DNA of 64,000 nt from NCBI GenBank assembly GCA_024277285.1, contig JAJRVM010000284.1, forward strand, positions 17,633 through 81,632, written 5' to 3'. Under the pieces are notes generated by a model. The model was given only the letters and a program-made list of their open reading frames with translations, searched no databases and was not told the origin of the DNA. Position numbers and translations under genes: made by a program. Position 1 is the first letter of the stretch. Each line of letters begins with the position of its first letter. Below, in pieces: positions 39,401-48,691 of the stretch. The stretch comes from Planctomycetota bacterium (GTDB taxonomy: Bacteria; Planctomycetota; Planctomycetia; Pirellulales; Pirellulaceae).

Positions 39401-41854
39401 TTCGACAAGGCGATGTGGATTCAGGCCTCCGACTCGGGCGCAGGGTACGTCCGCAAGGTATTCACGCTGCCCGAAGAACCTTTGGAAGCTAAGGTGGTTG
39501 TGACCGGGTATACTGGCTACCGGTTGTTCGTAAACGGCAAGCAAGTGGAAGAAGACATCGGGCCCTGGGCAAAGTGGACGCACCCCGAATCGCTCGATAT
39601 CACGTCCTACCTGCAAGCGGGCAAGAATGTCGTGGCGGCGTGGATACAGGTGCACTCGGGACAGCATGTCGCCGGCAAGCCGGCGGACCAGGCGTTGGCA
39701 TTTGCGCTCAAGGCCAAACTGCCGTCGGGGAAGTCGTTTTCGCTGGTTTCCGATGCATCGTGGAAGCGCGCAATACGCCTGTTCGATGGGTGGCAAGCGG
39801 TGGCTTTCGATGATACCGCGTGGTCGGCCGTGGCCGTCCGTGGAACGATGGGAGCCAAGCCGTATGGCAACGAGCCTTTGGCGAACGTCGGCGCCGTGAC
39901 GGAACCGCGGCGCAAGCTGGCAATCGATCTGCCCGCACCCTACCTGACTTGCTTTGATGAGGTTGCCGATATTGTTTATGACGTCCACCCGACCGGTAAG
40001 CGGATCGCCGGTTGGTATCGTTTCAACGCGCCTCCGGGACTCAAGAAACTGCAGCTGCATACTACGGCTGCGGCACAGGTGTGGGTCGACGGCCAAGTGG
40101 CGGAAGTCGACAACGGAGAAGCCACGATCGCCCGTCCGCCGCGCGCTGTATCCCTGGTTGCGATACGCATTCAAGAACCGGCGGGGTCCCATGCGGGAGC
40201 GGCACTGCCCAAACCGATCGGCATGGAATTGAGTGGCGGTGTCATCCAGCCCGGGCTGTGGGCCGACTTTGCGTTGCCAACGTATTCGGGTATTGGCGTC
40301 TACAAACAGACGCTGACACTCACTGCGGCTGAAACGCAGCGCCATAGCGTACTCGACTTGGGCAATGTATTGGTGGCTGCGGAGCTGCTGGTCAATGGGA
40401 AATCGGCCGGCGTGCGGCTCGCGCGGCCGTTTGCCTTCGACATTACCCAACTCGTGCATGCGGGGGCCAATAAGCTGGAAGTACGCGTGGCCAACACGCT
40501 GGCACCGCACTATACCGAAACGAACCACTCGCAAAACCTCGGTCCCACCGAGTCCGGATTGCTTGGCCCCGTGGTGCTGCGCCAGAGGTTGGAAGACCGG
40601 GAATGGGTCTCCTGGGCAGAAGCGGAAGAGCAACGCTTGCTGCGTCAATTGGCCACCACGAACTCGCAGCTGAAGGCAGCTCAACGAACGTGGGAATCAA
40701 CGGCGTCCTGGACCGTGCCAAAGTTGCTCGAAGGGACGTCCACAGACGGACGCAGTTTGCAGCAGGCTGCGGATGGCTGGGTCTGCGCGAGCGAAGATCG
40801 CGGTTCTGCCAACGGCACGGGCTCGATTCGATGTGCGTTCGTGTTGGCGGGAAATCGAATGGGTGTGACCGGGATACGGCTGGAATCGAAATCTCAATTC
40901 CTCCTTGCATCCGAAAATTCTCTTGCATCGAAAAATAGTGAACCGTCTGGTGACCGATTCGTTGATGGAGTCAGCTTGCTTGTCGAACGGTCCGATGCGA
41001 AACCGTTCCGTGGCCGTTTTGTTCGGCTGCAGGTCGTGGGCCGGACATCGTATCTTCACGTGGCTGAAGTCCAGGTGATGAGCAATGGCAAGAACGTCGC
41101 GCCGTTGGGCAAGGCGCGTCAGTCATCGGTTACTGGCGACGCGTCGGCTGATCGGGCCATCGACGGTAATACGGATGGCCAGTGGAGCGGCAACTCGGTG
41201 TGTCATACCCACAACGAACATGAGCCTTGGTGGGAGCTGGATCTGGGCCACAACTGTGACGTGAACCAGATCGTTGTCTGGAATCGGACGGATGGCGAGC
41301 TGGAAGATCGTTTGGTCCCCCTACAAGTGACACTGTTGGATGCGCAACGCAATGTGGTGTGGCAAGAGTTGGTGACCGAAAAGCCTGACCCGGTCGCAAT
41401 GGTCCACTTGTCGCCCATATCGGTGCAACTGGAACTGGTCGGACCGCACGGCGCCGACCGTTGGATCGCGGTCACTCCAAGCGACGGGAGGTTGCCGGCC
41501 GATGCGGTGTCGGCGCCCGGCGCGCATGGCAACGGGCACGGTGTCGCATTGTTCGCAACGCGACCGCCATTCGGTTTTCCCGAAGGAACTCGATTAATGC
41601 TTGATCTGCACACGATCAGTACCGGGCAACAAAACGGTAGCATGGACCGGTTCCGCATTGCGACGACGACGATGAAGTCGCCGCTGTGCGACATACCGGC
41701 CGAGATCGCCACGATATTGCAAGTAGCAGAGGAACTTCGCAGCAAGGAACAAGCAGAACAGCTGGCCGTCTTTTACCGTTCGATTGCACCAGCATTGGCG
41801 CCCGTTCGGGAACGCTTGGCCCAGTTGCGCTCCGAACGTGCGGACCAACCGTAG
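36428..41854 (+). CDS. Giant secreted glycoside hydrolase, GH106 (alpha-L-rhamnosidase)-like, with discoidin domain
   Basis: 1808 residues with a signal peptide (ends ALSWGQQ). The first ~700 residues resemble GH106-type enzymes: WGEVPLWWWEGDRMD, QCQ-like VHQECQRLGM, a Glu-rich FQDEHPP loop, and RPRVWSEAFHSSGWGRTTDQTLTW with candidate acidic catalytic residues. Beta-sandwich modules follow, two with VNGKQ/VNGQQ sugar-enzyme linkers (about 930-1160), a further LVNGKSAGV module (about 1290-1380), and an F5/8-type discoidin domain near 1530-1650 (ending WWELDLG...VVWNRTD). It would remove alpha-linked sugars from algal or plant polysaccharides outside the cell. The GH106 call is by motif only. 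Another rhamnosidase or unclassified family is possible. Confidence 0.72.
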   Translation: MSLLRSTLLVLLMVSCSALSWGQQERQPPESPTTYDELRDAFTNPDHARWGEVPLWWWEGDRMDRDRVRWELETLAAQGVKSVCPIQRSPARCDPASFTPAWWEMFTFVHQECQRLGMSLWAYDQIGYGHYGWLEKAAAKTEDPLTGRVLFLTADATPSKPARLELPKGKLLGARAYRIVDGVAEDARSQDVSPDIRDRVFTWKPASGTWRVAVSIVIPEPTFQLSAASAETFLDMLYGEVERRLGRRAMGTSFAGVFQDEHPPTPRDVMTPALAKLFRDRFGYPIDRAIPALHFDIGPRTPKYRSDFFDAYLAEDERCYWKRVYDWTAERGLLTSHDNWGRNNVVAQSQGYIDYFRTQRWFSAPGYDDAGQAPIVNRNYYDTKIASSIARLYQRPRVWSEAFHSSGWGRTTDQTLTWLSANYVFGANLYDEHGLYYSARASTWEHAAPDPHWRQPYWRYYHVLSDWVARTSYIMSQGSHVVDAAVHYPVVSLLAGDAPGQKSPDYNHYMRLSRSLFDAAIDNDIIDDDSIMAGTVRDGRLVVAGNGYQALVFDRERTMRRAVLRKLIELVDSGGCVVFFGAVPTASTDAGRDDPELQAMLETLFGVPASELRGPLVTRRPGSRGCAAFLPDDIDALAPLVAKSIERDVTPRTDELLFVTHRRIGSTDIYLLQNPAAEKLVLDAEFRADGVPELWDAFTGQVHPVEWFQRNDSITRVRQSLSGNMARLLVFRSGSQRQSKAGTKHVQPSDLERTLPKDWAFSVIPTRDNRRGEYRWPPSKEMIGPEIRSFRYAEETAHTGLQSEWQQPGFDDRTWRQERYSIGPYWLYVTGIRNDVDAASVAKADASGFAPGTKVAIADKTYAWKTVEFSKTIGLAKPAPWGGHSGYPDGAIDQNFIELPPGHKLLFTRIRSPRQQRLGLRIELRNSAVRVWVNGQQQPVEGAVANLPLRAGANQVLIDLPDGGHGRLFVQATPPSVDSMAAAGSGAGAPPFDKAMWIQASDSGAGYVRKVFTLPEEPLEAKVVVTGYTGYRLFVNGKQVEEDIGPWAKWTHPESLDITSYLQAGKNVVAAWIQVHSGQHVAGKPADQALAFALKAKLPSGKSFSLVSDASWKRAIRLFDGWQAVAFDDTAWSAVAVRGTMGAKPYGNEPLANVGAVTEPRRKLAIDLPAPYLTCFDEVADIVYDVHPTGKRIAGWYRFNAPPGLKKLQLHTTAAAQVWVDGQVAEVDNGEATIARPPRAVSLVAIRIQEPAGSHAGAALPKPIGMELSGGVIQPGLWADFALPTYSGIGVYKQTLTLTAAETQRHSVLDLGNVLVAAELLVNGKSAGVRLARPFAFDITQLVHAGANKLEVRVANTLAPHYTETNHSQNLGPTESGLLGPVVLRQRLEDREWVSWAEAEEQRLLRQLATTNSQLKAAQRTWESTASWTVPKLLEGTSTDGRSLQQAADGWVCASEDRGSANGTGSIRCAFVLAGNRMGVTGIRLESKSQFLLASENSLASKNSEPSGDRFVDGVSLLVERSDAKPFRGRFVRLQVVGRTSYLHVAEVQVMSNGKNVAPLGKARQSSVTGDASADRAIDGNTDGQWSGNSVCHTHNEHEPWWELDLGHNCDVNQIVVWNRTDGELEDRLVPLQVTLLDAQRNVVWQELVTEKPDPVAMVHLSPISVQLELVGPHGADRWIAVTPSDGRLPADAVSAPGAHGNGHGVALFATRPPFGFPEGTRLMLDLHTISTGQQNGSMDRFRIATTTMKSPLCDIPAEIATILQVAEELRSKEQAEQLAVFYRSIAPALAPVRERLAQLRSERADQP

Positions 41855-41935
41855 TCACCGTTTGCAAGCGTTCGTTCTGAAAGCAGATCTCGTGGGCAGG
41901 GATGGTGAACGGCTACTGATCAAGAGCAGGGTGAG

Positions 41936-42871
41936 ATGATCGAGTTACAGCAGATACGCGAAGCGGCGCGACGTATCGCACCGCACATACGCCATACGCC
42001 TGTGGTGCGCAGCGGAAAACTGGACGCGGCACTGGGTGTTCGACTGTTCTTCAAATGCGAGAACTTGCAGGCTGCCGGCGCGTTCAAGACACGCGGGGCT
42101 TGTAACGCGGTCTTTTCGCTGGCAGACGACATCGCACAACGTGGTGTCGTGACGCACTCGTCGGGAAACCATGGTGCCGCATTGTCGCGCGGCGCGGCGC
42201 GGCGCGGTATTCCCGCCTACATCGTCATGCCCGACACGGCGCCTTCGCCCAAGGTTGATGCCGTGCGCCAGTATGGTGGCCAGATCACCTTCTGCGCCCC
42301 GACGCTGACGGCTCGTGAAGAGGCTGCCAGCCAGGTCATGGCGGAAACGGGTGCGACGCTGATTCACCCGTATGATGACGACCGCATCATCGCGGGGCAG
42401 GGGACGGCAGCTTTGGAAATGCTTACGCGCTGGCCAGGCTTGGAAGTGATTGTGGCGCCGGTCGGTGGAGGAGGACTGCTCAGCGGCACGGCGATATGTG
42501 CCAAAGCCATTCGGCCTGGCATGCAGGTCTGGGCGGGTGAACCGACCGGAGCTGACGATGCCTACCGAAGTTGGAAATCGGGACAGCTCGTTCCGTCGAC
42601 CCATCCCGACACGATTGCCGACGGATTGCTCACCAGTCTGGGGACCAGAAACTTCGCTGTGATTCGGCGATTCGTTGACGATATCGTGCTGGTCGACGAT
42701 GACCAGATTCGTGCAGCCATGCAGATGCTATACGACGAATTGGATCTGGTCGTAGAGCCGTCGGGCGCGGTGCCACTCGCGGCGATGCTCAAGCAACGCA
42801 CTGTCTTGGCAGGCAAGCGAGTCGGGATCATCTTGTCGGGTGGCAATTGCCGCCGATCGGACGAGACGTGA
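41936..42871 (+). CDS. PLP-dependent serine/threonine dehydratase (or serine racemase)-like enzyme
   Basis: 311 residues, without the C-terminal regulatory domain of biosynthetic IlvA. The PLP-lysine motif AGAFKTRGA, the SSGNHGAA substrate loop, the glycine-rich PVGGGGLLSG phosphate loop and the late ILSGGN stretch are complete. The fold-type II family converts serine or threonine to keto acids and ammonia or racemises serine; those activities cannot be told apart by sequence alone. GGGTGAG sits immediately before the ATG. It follows the glycosidase gene by 81 bases on the same strand, with no functional link apparent. Confidence 0.85.
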   Translation: MIELQQIREAARRIAPHIRHTPVVRSGKLDAALGVRLFFKCENLQAAGAFKTRGACNAVFSLADDIAQRGVVTHSSGNHGAALSRGAARRGIPAYIVMPDTAPSPKVDAVRQYGGQITFCAPTLTAREEAASQVMAETGATLIHPYDDDRIIAGQGTAALEMLTRWPGLEVIVAPVGGGGLLSGTAICAKAIRPGMQVWAGEPTGADDAYRSWKSGQLVPSTHPDTIADGLLTSLGTRNFAVIRRFVDDIVLVDDDQIRAAMQMLYDELDLVVEPSGAVPLAAMLKQRTVLAGKRVGIILSGGNCRRSDET

Positions 42872-43498
42872 TGCAAGTGGGAGGAGCCTTTGCCGACGCG
42901 CGTTACGCGGCCGTGACGCTCGTGGGGCGGACGGTTGGCGTTTTTCTTTCTGTGTGGGTGTGACTAAGCAAGGGGAAACGGACCGCCATGGCCATTGCTG
43001 GGAAACCAGGTTCAGTAATCGCCCCCTATTTCTCCCTCGCTGCCGCCAGCGTTCAGGTCATACTGTGCGGTGCGCGTGTGTGCCACTGCATGCGCAAACG
43101 AATTCGCGATCCCGATCGATCTGGCATCGCCGAGCGCCCAGCCACCACACCGCCGCTGGGGGGCACGCAGTGCGAACCGCCAACTTGGTTTCCAACGGGA
43201 AACGCGGCGGTCAGATCACACGGCCCAGTTCGGCGTTCGTGATCTTTGTATCGGTGCGGTGACTGTGGCTGGTCCAACGTGTCTGGAGTTGGACGACGTC
43301 CGGGGTGCCCATCTCGGTGGCGAACCGGGCCAGAGCGGTTACCCGATTGTTGTTTTCCGCTTTCCAGAATGTCGAGTAGATAGCAGCCGACGACGTATCG
43401 AGCCCGCTTTCCGCCGTGGCTCACTCGCTCGTGTGCGCCGCCACATCGGTGACATCGATTTGCGGAACGGAGGCAGGCGTCGTTTTCACCGTTGCACG
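42872..43498. other. Convergent gap, 627 bp
   Basis: Lies between the dehydratase (plus) and clpB (minus). Several overlapping ORFs exist but their compositions are unlike proteins and none has a ribosome-binding site. No hairpin-T-run was seen. Confidence 0.4.
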
Positions 43499-46138
43499 TC
43501 ACGCGTCGCGGGAGAACGTAAAGGTATCGCCCGCAAAATCGACGCGCACACAGTCTCCTTCCTGGAAATCGCGGCGCAGCAATTCAACTGCTAACGGATT
43601 CTGGATCTGCTGCTGAATCACGCGCTTCAATGGCCGAGCGCCGTACACTGGATCGTACCCTTGGTCGGCGATTGCGTCACGTGCGGCAATCGTTACGTCA
43701 AGTGATAATCCTTGTTGCTCGACAAGCGACTCGAGGCGTGTGATCTGCAGGTCGACGATCTGTCGTATTTCGTCTCGGCGCAGCGGATGAAACACAATAG
43801 TTTCATCGATGCGGTTCAAGAACTCCGGCAGTAGACGCGTCTGCAATACTTCCAGCACGGCGCAGTCGATATCATCTTGAGCACCACCTTCTTCGGTGAT
43901 CTTCTGGATGGCTTGACTACCGATATTACTGGTCATGACAATGATGGTGTTCTTGAAATCGACCGTGCGGCCCTGATTGTCTGTCAGGCGTCCGTCGTCC
44001 AAAACCTGCAACAAAACATTGAAAACGTCTTGATGTGCTTTTTCGATCTCATCCAACAGGATCACGCTGTAGGGACGGCGACGTACCGCTTCGGTCAATT
44101 TTCCGCCTTCCTCATAGCCGACGTATCCGGGCGGGGCGCCGATCAAACGGCTGACGGTATGACGCTCCATGAACTCGCTCATGTCGATCCGCACCATGGC
44201 ATGCTCATCATCGAACATCTCCACGGCCAGTGCCTTGCAGAGTTCGGTCTTGCCGACGCCGGTAGGGCCAAGGAAGATGAATGAACCGATGGGGCGGTCT
44301 GGGTCATGCAAGCCGCTGCGACTACGGCGTACCGCGTTGGCAACGGCCGTGACCGCTTCGTCCTGGCCGACGACGCGCTGGTGCAAACCGTCTTCAAGTT
44401 TCAGCAGTCGCTCGCGCTCGGTTTCCATCATCCGCGCTACAGGAATTCCCGTCCAGACGCTGACGACTTCCGCGATCTCCTCCTCAGTCACTTCCTTCCG
44501 CAACAGCCGTCGTTCGGGTTGTTGAGTATCAGGTTGTTCGTCCGCTTGTTCCTCGCGTTCAATACGTTCGGCCAATTGACGCCGGCGGCTGTCCAACTCG
44601 TATAGCCGCTGATAGTCCTGTTCGCGGACTGGTCGGCCACTTGCCTGTTGTTCCTTGATGCCGGCGTCCAGCCGACTGAATTCCAAGTCGGCCTGCTCAT
44701 GTTCCTGACGCAATTGTTGCACGTCGCCCAGGCCCAACTTCTCTGCCTCCCATTGCTCGCGCAAGCTTGCTTCCAACTGTTTTTGCGTGGCAATTTCCGC
44801 TTCGATTTCAGTTAGTTGTTGTTGCGCCGCATCCTCCGTTTCGTCAAGCAACTGGCGCTGTGCCAGTTCGAGCTGACGGATACGTCGTTGCACTTCGTCA
44901 ATTTCCGTCGGAACGCTTTCCAACTCCATGGCCAACCGACTAGCTGCCTCGTCCATCAGATCGATCGCTTTGTCGGGGAGGAAGCGATCGGCGATATAGC
45001 GGATCGATAACCGTGCAGCCGCGATCAGCGCTGAGTCTTTGATTTTCACGCCGTGATGTGCTTCATAACGAGGCTTGAGGCCACGTAAGATGGCGATCGT
45101 ATCGTCGAGTGTCGGTTCTCCTACAAACACCGGTTGAAAACGACGCTCCAGCGCCTTGTCCTTCTCGACATGTTTGCGATACTCATCGAGCGTTGTTGCG
45201 CCTATGCAACGTAGCTCACCGCGCGCGAGTGCCGGTTTAAGCAGGTTGGCGGCATCGGAGGCACCTTCCGCGGCGCCGGCACCGACGACCGTATGCAGTT
45301 CGTCGATGAACAGAATGACGCTGCCATTGGCGTCCGTCACTTCGCGCAGTACTGCCTTCAGGCGGTCTTCAAACTCGCCGCGGAACTTGGCACCGGCGAT
45401 CAACGCGCCCATGTCTAATGTCACGACCCGCTTGTTCTTAAGACTCTGTGGGACGTCGCCCTGGATGATTCGCACCGCAAGGCCTTCGACGATGGCGGTT
45501 TTGCCGACCCCCGGCTCGCCAATTAAGACGGGATTGTTCTTGGTGCGTCGCGAGAGGACTTGGATCACTCGGCGAATCTCCTGGTCTCGGCCGATCACCG
45601 GGTCCAGCTTACCTTGTTCGGCCTTGGCAACCAGGTCGATCCCATACCGTTCGAGTGCCTGGAATTTGTCTTCCGGACTCTGGTCGGTGACGCGCGAAGT
45701 GCCACGGAGCTCTTGGAGCGAGGCAAGCACATCGTCGCTGCGCACGCCGTTGAGCTGTAGGAGGTTCTGTGCACGACAGCTGACTTTCGCTAACGCCAAC
45801 AACAGATGTTCGGTCGAAACGAATTCGTCCGTCATCGTTTCCGCTTCCTTTTGCGCCGCTCGGAGCACCGCGCCGAGTTCCTTCCCCACACGTGGCTCCG
45901 TGTCCCCACTCACGTTCGGGTAGCGATCGAGTTCGGACTCCAACATCGTCTCTATTTGGCTGTCGTTGACCCCGATCTTCCTGAGGATCGGAACGACCAT
46001 GCCGTCCGTCTCTTGCAGCATGGCAAACAGCAAGTGCAGTGCGTCGATCTCCGGGTGGCCGCGATCCTGCGCAAGGCTTTGCGCACGCTGGACAGCCTCC
46101 TGCGCCTTGATCGTCATTTTGTCGAGTCGAATACTCAT
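43499..46138 (-). CDS. clpB: ClpB disaggregase (Hsp100)
   Basis: 879 residues. Order: double Clp-N repeat, first AAA+ domain with Walker A GEPGVGKT (from residue 207) and FIDELHT Walker B, a coiled-coil middle domain (about 400-540, Gln/Glu-rich), second AAA+ domain with GPTGVGKT (from residue 624) and LLDEIEKAH. ClpB works with DnaK to dissolve protein aggregates after heat stress. The presence of the middle domain separates it from ClpA/ClpC. The start is the ATG with GGGAG 8 bases upstream and the normal [24 protein letters not shown] lies about 50 bases upstream, but no clear heat-shock operator (CIRCE) was seen. Confidence 0.95.
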   Translation of the reverse strand: MSIRLDKMTIKAQEAVQRAQSLAQDRGHPEIDALHLLFAMLQETDGMVVPILRKIGVNDSQIETMLESELDRYPNVSGDTEPRVGKELGAVLRAAQKEAETMTDEFVSTEHLLLALAKVSCRAQNLLQLNGVRSDDVLASLQELRGTSRVTDQSPEDKFQALERYGIDLVAKAEQGKLDPVIGRDQEIRRVIQVLSRRTKNNPVLIGEPGVGKTAIVEGLAVRIIQGDVPQSLKNKRVVTLDMGALIAGAKFRGEFEDRLKAVLREVTDANGSVILFIDELHTVVGAGAAEGASDAANLLKPALARGELRCIGATTLDEYRKHVEKDKALERRFQPVFVGEPTLDDTIAILRGLKPRYEAHHGVKIKDSALIAAARLSIRYIADRFLPDKAIDLMDEAASRLAMELESVPTEIDEVQRRIRQLELAQRQLLDETEDAAQQQLTEIEAEIATQKQLEASLREQWEAEKLGLGDVQQLRQEHEQADLEFSRLDAGIKEQQASGRPVREQDYQRLYELDSRRRQLAERIEREEQADEQPDTQQPERRLLRKEVTEEEIAEVVSVWTGIPVARMMETERERLLKLEDGLHQRVVGQDEAVTAVANAVRRSRSGLHDPDRPIGSFIFLGPTGVGKTELCKALAVEMFDDEHAMVRIDMSEFMERHTVSRLIGAPPGYVGYEEGGKLTEAVRRRPYSVILLDEIEKAHQDVFNVLLQVLDDGRLTDNQGRTVDFKNTIIVMTSNIGSQAIQKITEEGGAQDDIDCAVLEVLQTRLLPEFLNRIDETIVFHPLRRDEIRQIVDLQITRLESLVEQQGLSLDVTIAARDAIADQGYDPVYGARPLKRVIQQQIQNPLAVELLRRDFQEGDCVRVDFAGDTFTFSRDA

Positions 46139-46713
46139 ATTGGTTACTCCCAGTCCGGTGTTGGCGGATTGTGGTTTGTTATATGGCGGGTTTGTAGCCG
46201 GGTTTGTAGTAACGGACGTTCGCGTTCGGAGCAGACGGCAATCGGCGTCTCCCCGAATAGCCGGCAAGCCGAATGAGGGTGCTCCGCAACAGCCCCATGA
46301 ACTTGTGCGGTTAATCTGGCCGCGGTTGTTCCGGCCCCGTAATAATGCCGCACTGTGCACAACGATGGTTAAGTTGGCCGCAGGCTCCACCTTTAAGTGC
46401 AAACGGTGTGCCCATTCGCGGCTCTGCAGGCGAATCGGGCGCGAGCCACTTCCATGTCACGTGGAAAAGTCCACGGGTGACAATTTGTCCGGACAATGTG
46501 GCCATCGGCATCGAGTTATCGTTCCAAGAGCAGTTATTGAGCGGCGTCATCCGCATGAACGGAAAGCTGGTTGTCCGAACTCGGATGCGGCAGGCGCACG
46601 ACTGGCTGATTGTCGAAAAATGCTCTCTGTCAGGCTGGCTTCGGCGGATGCACGATTCGTGCCGGCACATTCAAGCGTTGTGTGGCAACCGGTTTGGTCT
46701 TGTCACGTGCTTC
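46139..46713. other. Upstream region of clpB
   Basis: 575 bases. Contains a duplicated CGGGTTTGTA around 46185-46207 and an imperfect hairpin around 46456-46482 (GTGGA/TCCAC core). No supported gene. The clpB promoter should be here. Confidence 0.4.
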
Positions 46714-47118
46714 TTATTCGCTCGCACGATTGACTAGTAAATCGTTAATCAACTCCATCGCTTCGATACTACGATCCATCGAGATAGCCACCATCGCTTC
46801 GCCCGCTTGGCGGTGCAAAATCCGCATGCTGCGCATGCCGACTCCGGCATCGTGCAAGCGGCGTGTCACTTGCGCGAGCGCGCCGGGTTGATCCTTCACA
46901 TTGATCACGACGGCATCTTCGGTAATGGCGTCGTAGCCGGCGTCGCGCAACACCGTCAGAGCCTGGTCGTAGTCACTGACGGTCAATTGAACGATATCCC
47001 AATCTCGCACCACGGAAGCTTCAAGCGATTCGATATTGATTCCCGCATGACCGAGGTGATCGGCGATGTCGGCCATGAGGCCGGCCCGAGCGGGAGTAAC
47101 GATCGTGATCTGTTTCAT
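46714..47118 (-). CDS. Tandem ACT-domain protein, 134 aa
   Basis: Two ACT domains fill the whole protein: KQITIVTPARAGLMADIADHL...GINIESLEAS and, after residue 65, VVINVKDQPGALAQVTRRLHDAGVGM. ACT domains bind amino acids and control enzymes; double-ACT stand-alone proteins include GcvR-like regulators. The start overlaps the stop of the decarboxylase gene by 4 bp (ATGA), so the two are translated together. The simplest inference is that it senses an amino acid and regulates that decarboxylase. Confidence 0.85.
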   Translation of the reverse strand: MKQITIVTPARAGLMADIADHLGHAGINIESLEASVVRDWDIVQLTVSDYDQALTVLRDAGYDAITEDAVVINVKDQPGALAQVTRRLHDAGVGMRSMRILHRQAGEAMVAISMDRSIEAMELINDLLVNRASE

Positions 47119-48248
47119 GAGTTAGCCTCCTGGTTCAGGGCCGTGGCGATGTCATCCGTCAGTTCAATGACCAGTTCTTCCGTGAAGTGGTGCATGCAAA
47201 TGATGTGTGCATAATCGTCCTTGACGGCGATTTGCCACTTGCGCAAGACAGCCGCCGGGGGACGTGGAAACACGACGGTGACGGCATGTTCGTTTTTCCA
47301 CGCGTCGACGCCTTGCTGCTGGAAGTGATCGACGGCGAGTTGAGCGAGTTGTTGGCAGCGACGGGCATTGGCGGCAAAGCCATCACGGCCATAGCGTTGA
47401 ATCGCGTACCACAAAAAAATCGGCGTGATTCCGTTGCGCGATCCCGTAACCGTGGTATCCAGTGTGCCAACGTATTCGATCGATCGAGCGATCCGATCAA
47501 CATTCGCTTTCTTGGCCAACGCAATTCCACAGGGAATGGGCGAGCCAATAAACTTATGGCCACTGATGGCCAGGCTGTCGATGCCGGTGGCGAAATCCCA
47601 TTGCGGAGCGTCGTCGACAAAGGGCAGAATCATGCCATCGAGCGCCGCGTCGCAATGAATGTACGAAACGGGTATGGCCAATTCCCGCAACATGGCGTGA
47701 ATACGGGGGACGTCATCCACCGCTTCTTTCATCGTTGTTCCGATGTTGGCCATGATGATAGGCGGAATCTGACGATGGATCCGAATGGTCTCGCACAGAT
47801 CATCGTAGTCAATCTCGCCGTTGGGCAACGACCGGATCATGATGTTGGGCATTTTCAGCATACGCAAGTTTTTGCTGACACTGTAGTGCGTGTCTTCCGA
47901 GTAATAGACCATCCCCTCGGGCATCATCTCGCGTGCGAGGTAGAGACCGTATAAGTTGCCTTCGGAGCCACCATTGGTGATATATCCCCAAAAAGATCCC
48001 GGATCAGCGTGCGTCAGATCGGCGAACCAGGCAAGTACTTCCTGTTCGATCTCCTTGGTGTTGACGCGGTACGTGCTTGGGGCGTACGGATCGCCCACGT
48101 TGTTGATGGGGAACTGCAGAAAACGATACAACTCGGAATAGTCGAAAATACAGTTGCAAGGGTAACCGACAAACGTTTCCGACTCGCGTTTGACGCGTTG
48201 GTACAGTTGCTCAAGCCGATCCTGCTGGTCAGGCGACAGGGGGTGCAT
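47115..48248 (-). CDS. hdc: PLP-dependent group II decarboxylase, histidine (or serine) decarboxylase-like
   Basis: 377 residues, the length of the PLP-type histidine decarboxylases of Gram-negative bacteria. The PLP-lysine motif SGHKFIGSPIPCGIALAKK is almost identical to those enzymes, and RIARSIEYVGTLDTTVTGSRNG and LWYAI follow as expected. The N-terminal SETFVGYPCNCIFDYSEL and NVGDP segments also match. These enzymes turn histidine into histamine; plant serine decarboxylases are close relatives, so serine is a real alternative. GAGG lies 9 bases upstream of the ATG. Coupling to an ACT protein is unusual. Confidence 0.85.
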   Translation of the reverse strand: MHPLSPDQQDRLEQLYQRVKRESETFVGYPCNCIFDYSELYRFLQFPINNVGDPYAPSTYRVNTKEIEQEVLAWFADLTHADPGSFWGYITNGGSEGNLYGLYLAREMMPEGMVYYSEDTHYSVSKNLRMLKMPNIMIRSLPNGEIDYDDLCETIRIHRQIPPIIMANIGTTMKEAVDDVPRIHAMLRELAIPVSYIHCDAALDGMILPFVDDAPQWDFATGIDSLAISGHKFIGSPIPCGIALAKKANVDRIARSIEYVGTLDTTVTGSRNGITPIFLWYAIQRYGRDGFAANARRCQQLAQLAVDHFQQQGVDAWKNEHAVTVVFPRPPAAVLRKWQIAVKDDYAHIICMHHFTEELVIELTDDIATALNQEANS

Positions 48249-48575
48249 GGACGGTTGCCTCAGTGAGAAAAAGGAGAGGAAGCGAAAATACCGTTACGTT
48301 TACGGCCTCTGCCAACGAGGTTCACTCTTTAGCTCCGGAAGGCAATATATCACGAATCGAACCTGTTAGGTTTTGGGTAAGAGTTCACGGCTACAGGAAA
48401 TGGCGGAAACACTGGCTCCGTTCGCGTCGTTCAAGGCAATTCAAAATTACTCGCACTTGGTGGACTTTACTAGTGATTCTCGCTCACTCGGCCAGTGCCA
48501 CCCTGATGCAACCGTCTTGTGCGATTGGTGAAGAAGCTAATTGGCTAGATGTGTTGCATTCCCCCTCGCCCCCCC

Positions 48576-48594
48576 AAAAAAACGCCGAAGGCGT
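48576..48594 (-). terminator. Second, weaker terminator
   Basis: On the minus strand ACGCC-TTC-GGCGT is followed by a run of T (A at 48576-48582 on plus). Tandem to the strong one at 48612. Confidence 0.5.
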
Positions 48595-48611
48595 GAGGTG
48601 ACCGGGCAACG

Positions 48612-48643
48612 AAAAAACGGACCAGCTGAATAGCTGGTCCGTT
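48612..48643 (-). terminator. Strong rho-independent terminator of the sigma-factor gene
   Basis: The perfect 12-bp stem AACGGACCAGCT / AGCTGGTCCGTT with a 4-nt loop is followed on the minus strand by TTTT. It lies about 50 bases beyond the sigma stop codon. Confidence 0.85.
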
Positions 48644-48691
48644 GGATGGGCGGGGATACTGTCGGTATGCTACAACCGTAGCACGCCGGAG

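Larger units (their letters stand above)
48249..48691. other. Gap with terminators
   Basis: About 440 bases holding two terminator-like hairpins for the sigma-factor transcript. No gene seen. Confidence 0.5.

Noticed and set aside
46185..46207. Doubled CGGGTTTGTA upstream of clpB as a CIRCE-like operator
   Set aside because: It is a direct repeat, whereas CIRCE is an inverted repeat with a different sequence.
46311..46670. Minus-strand ORF of 119 codons with Cys-rich end upstream of clpB
   Set aside because: The Cys spacing resembles a zinc ribbon only loosely, and no start signal is visible.
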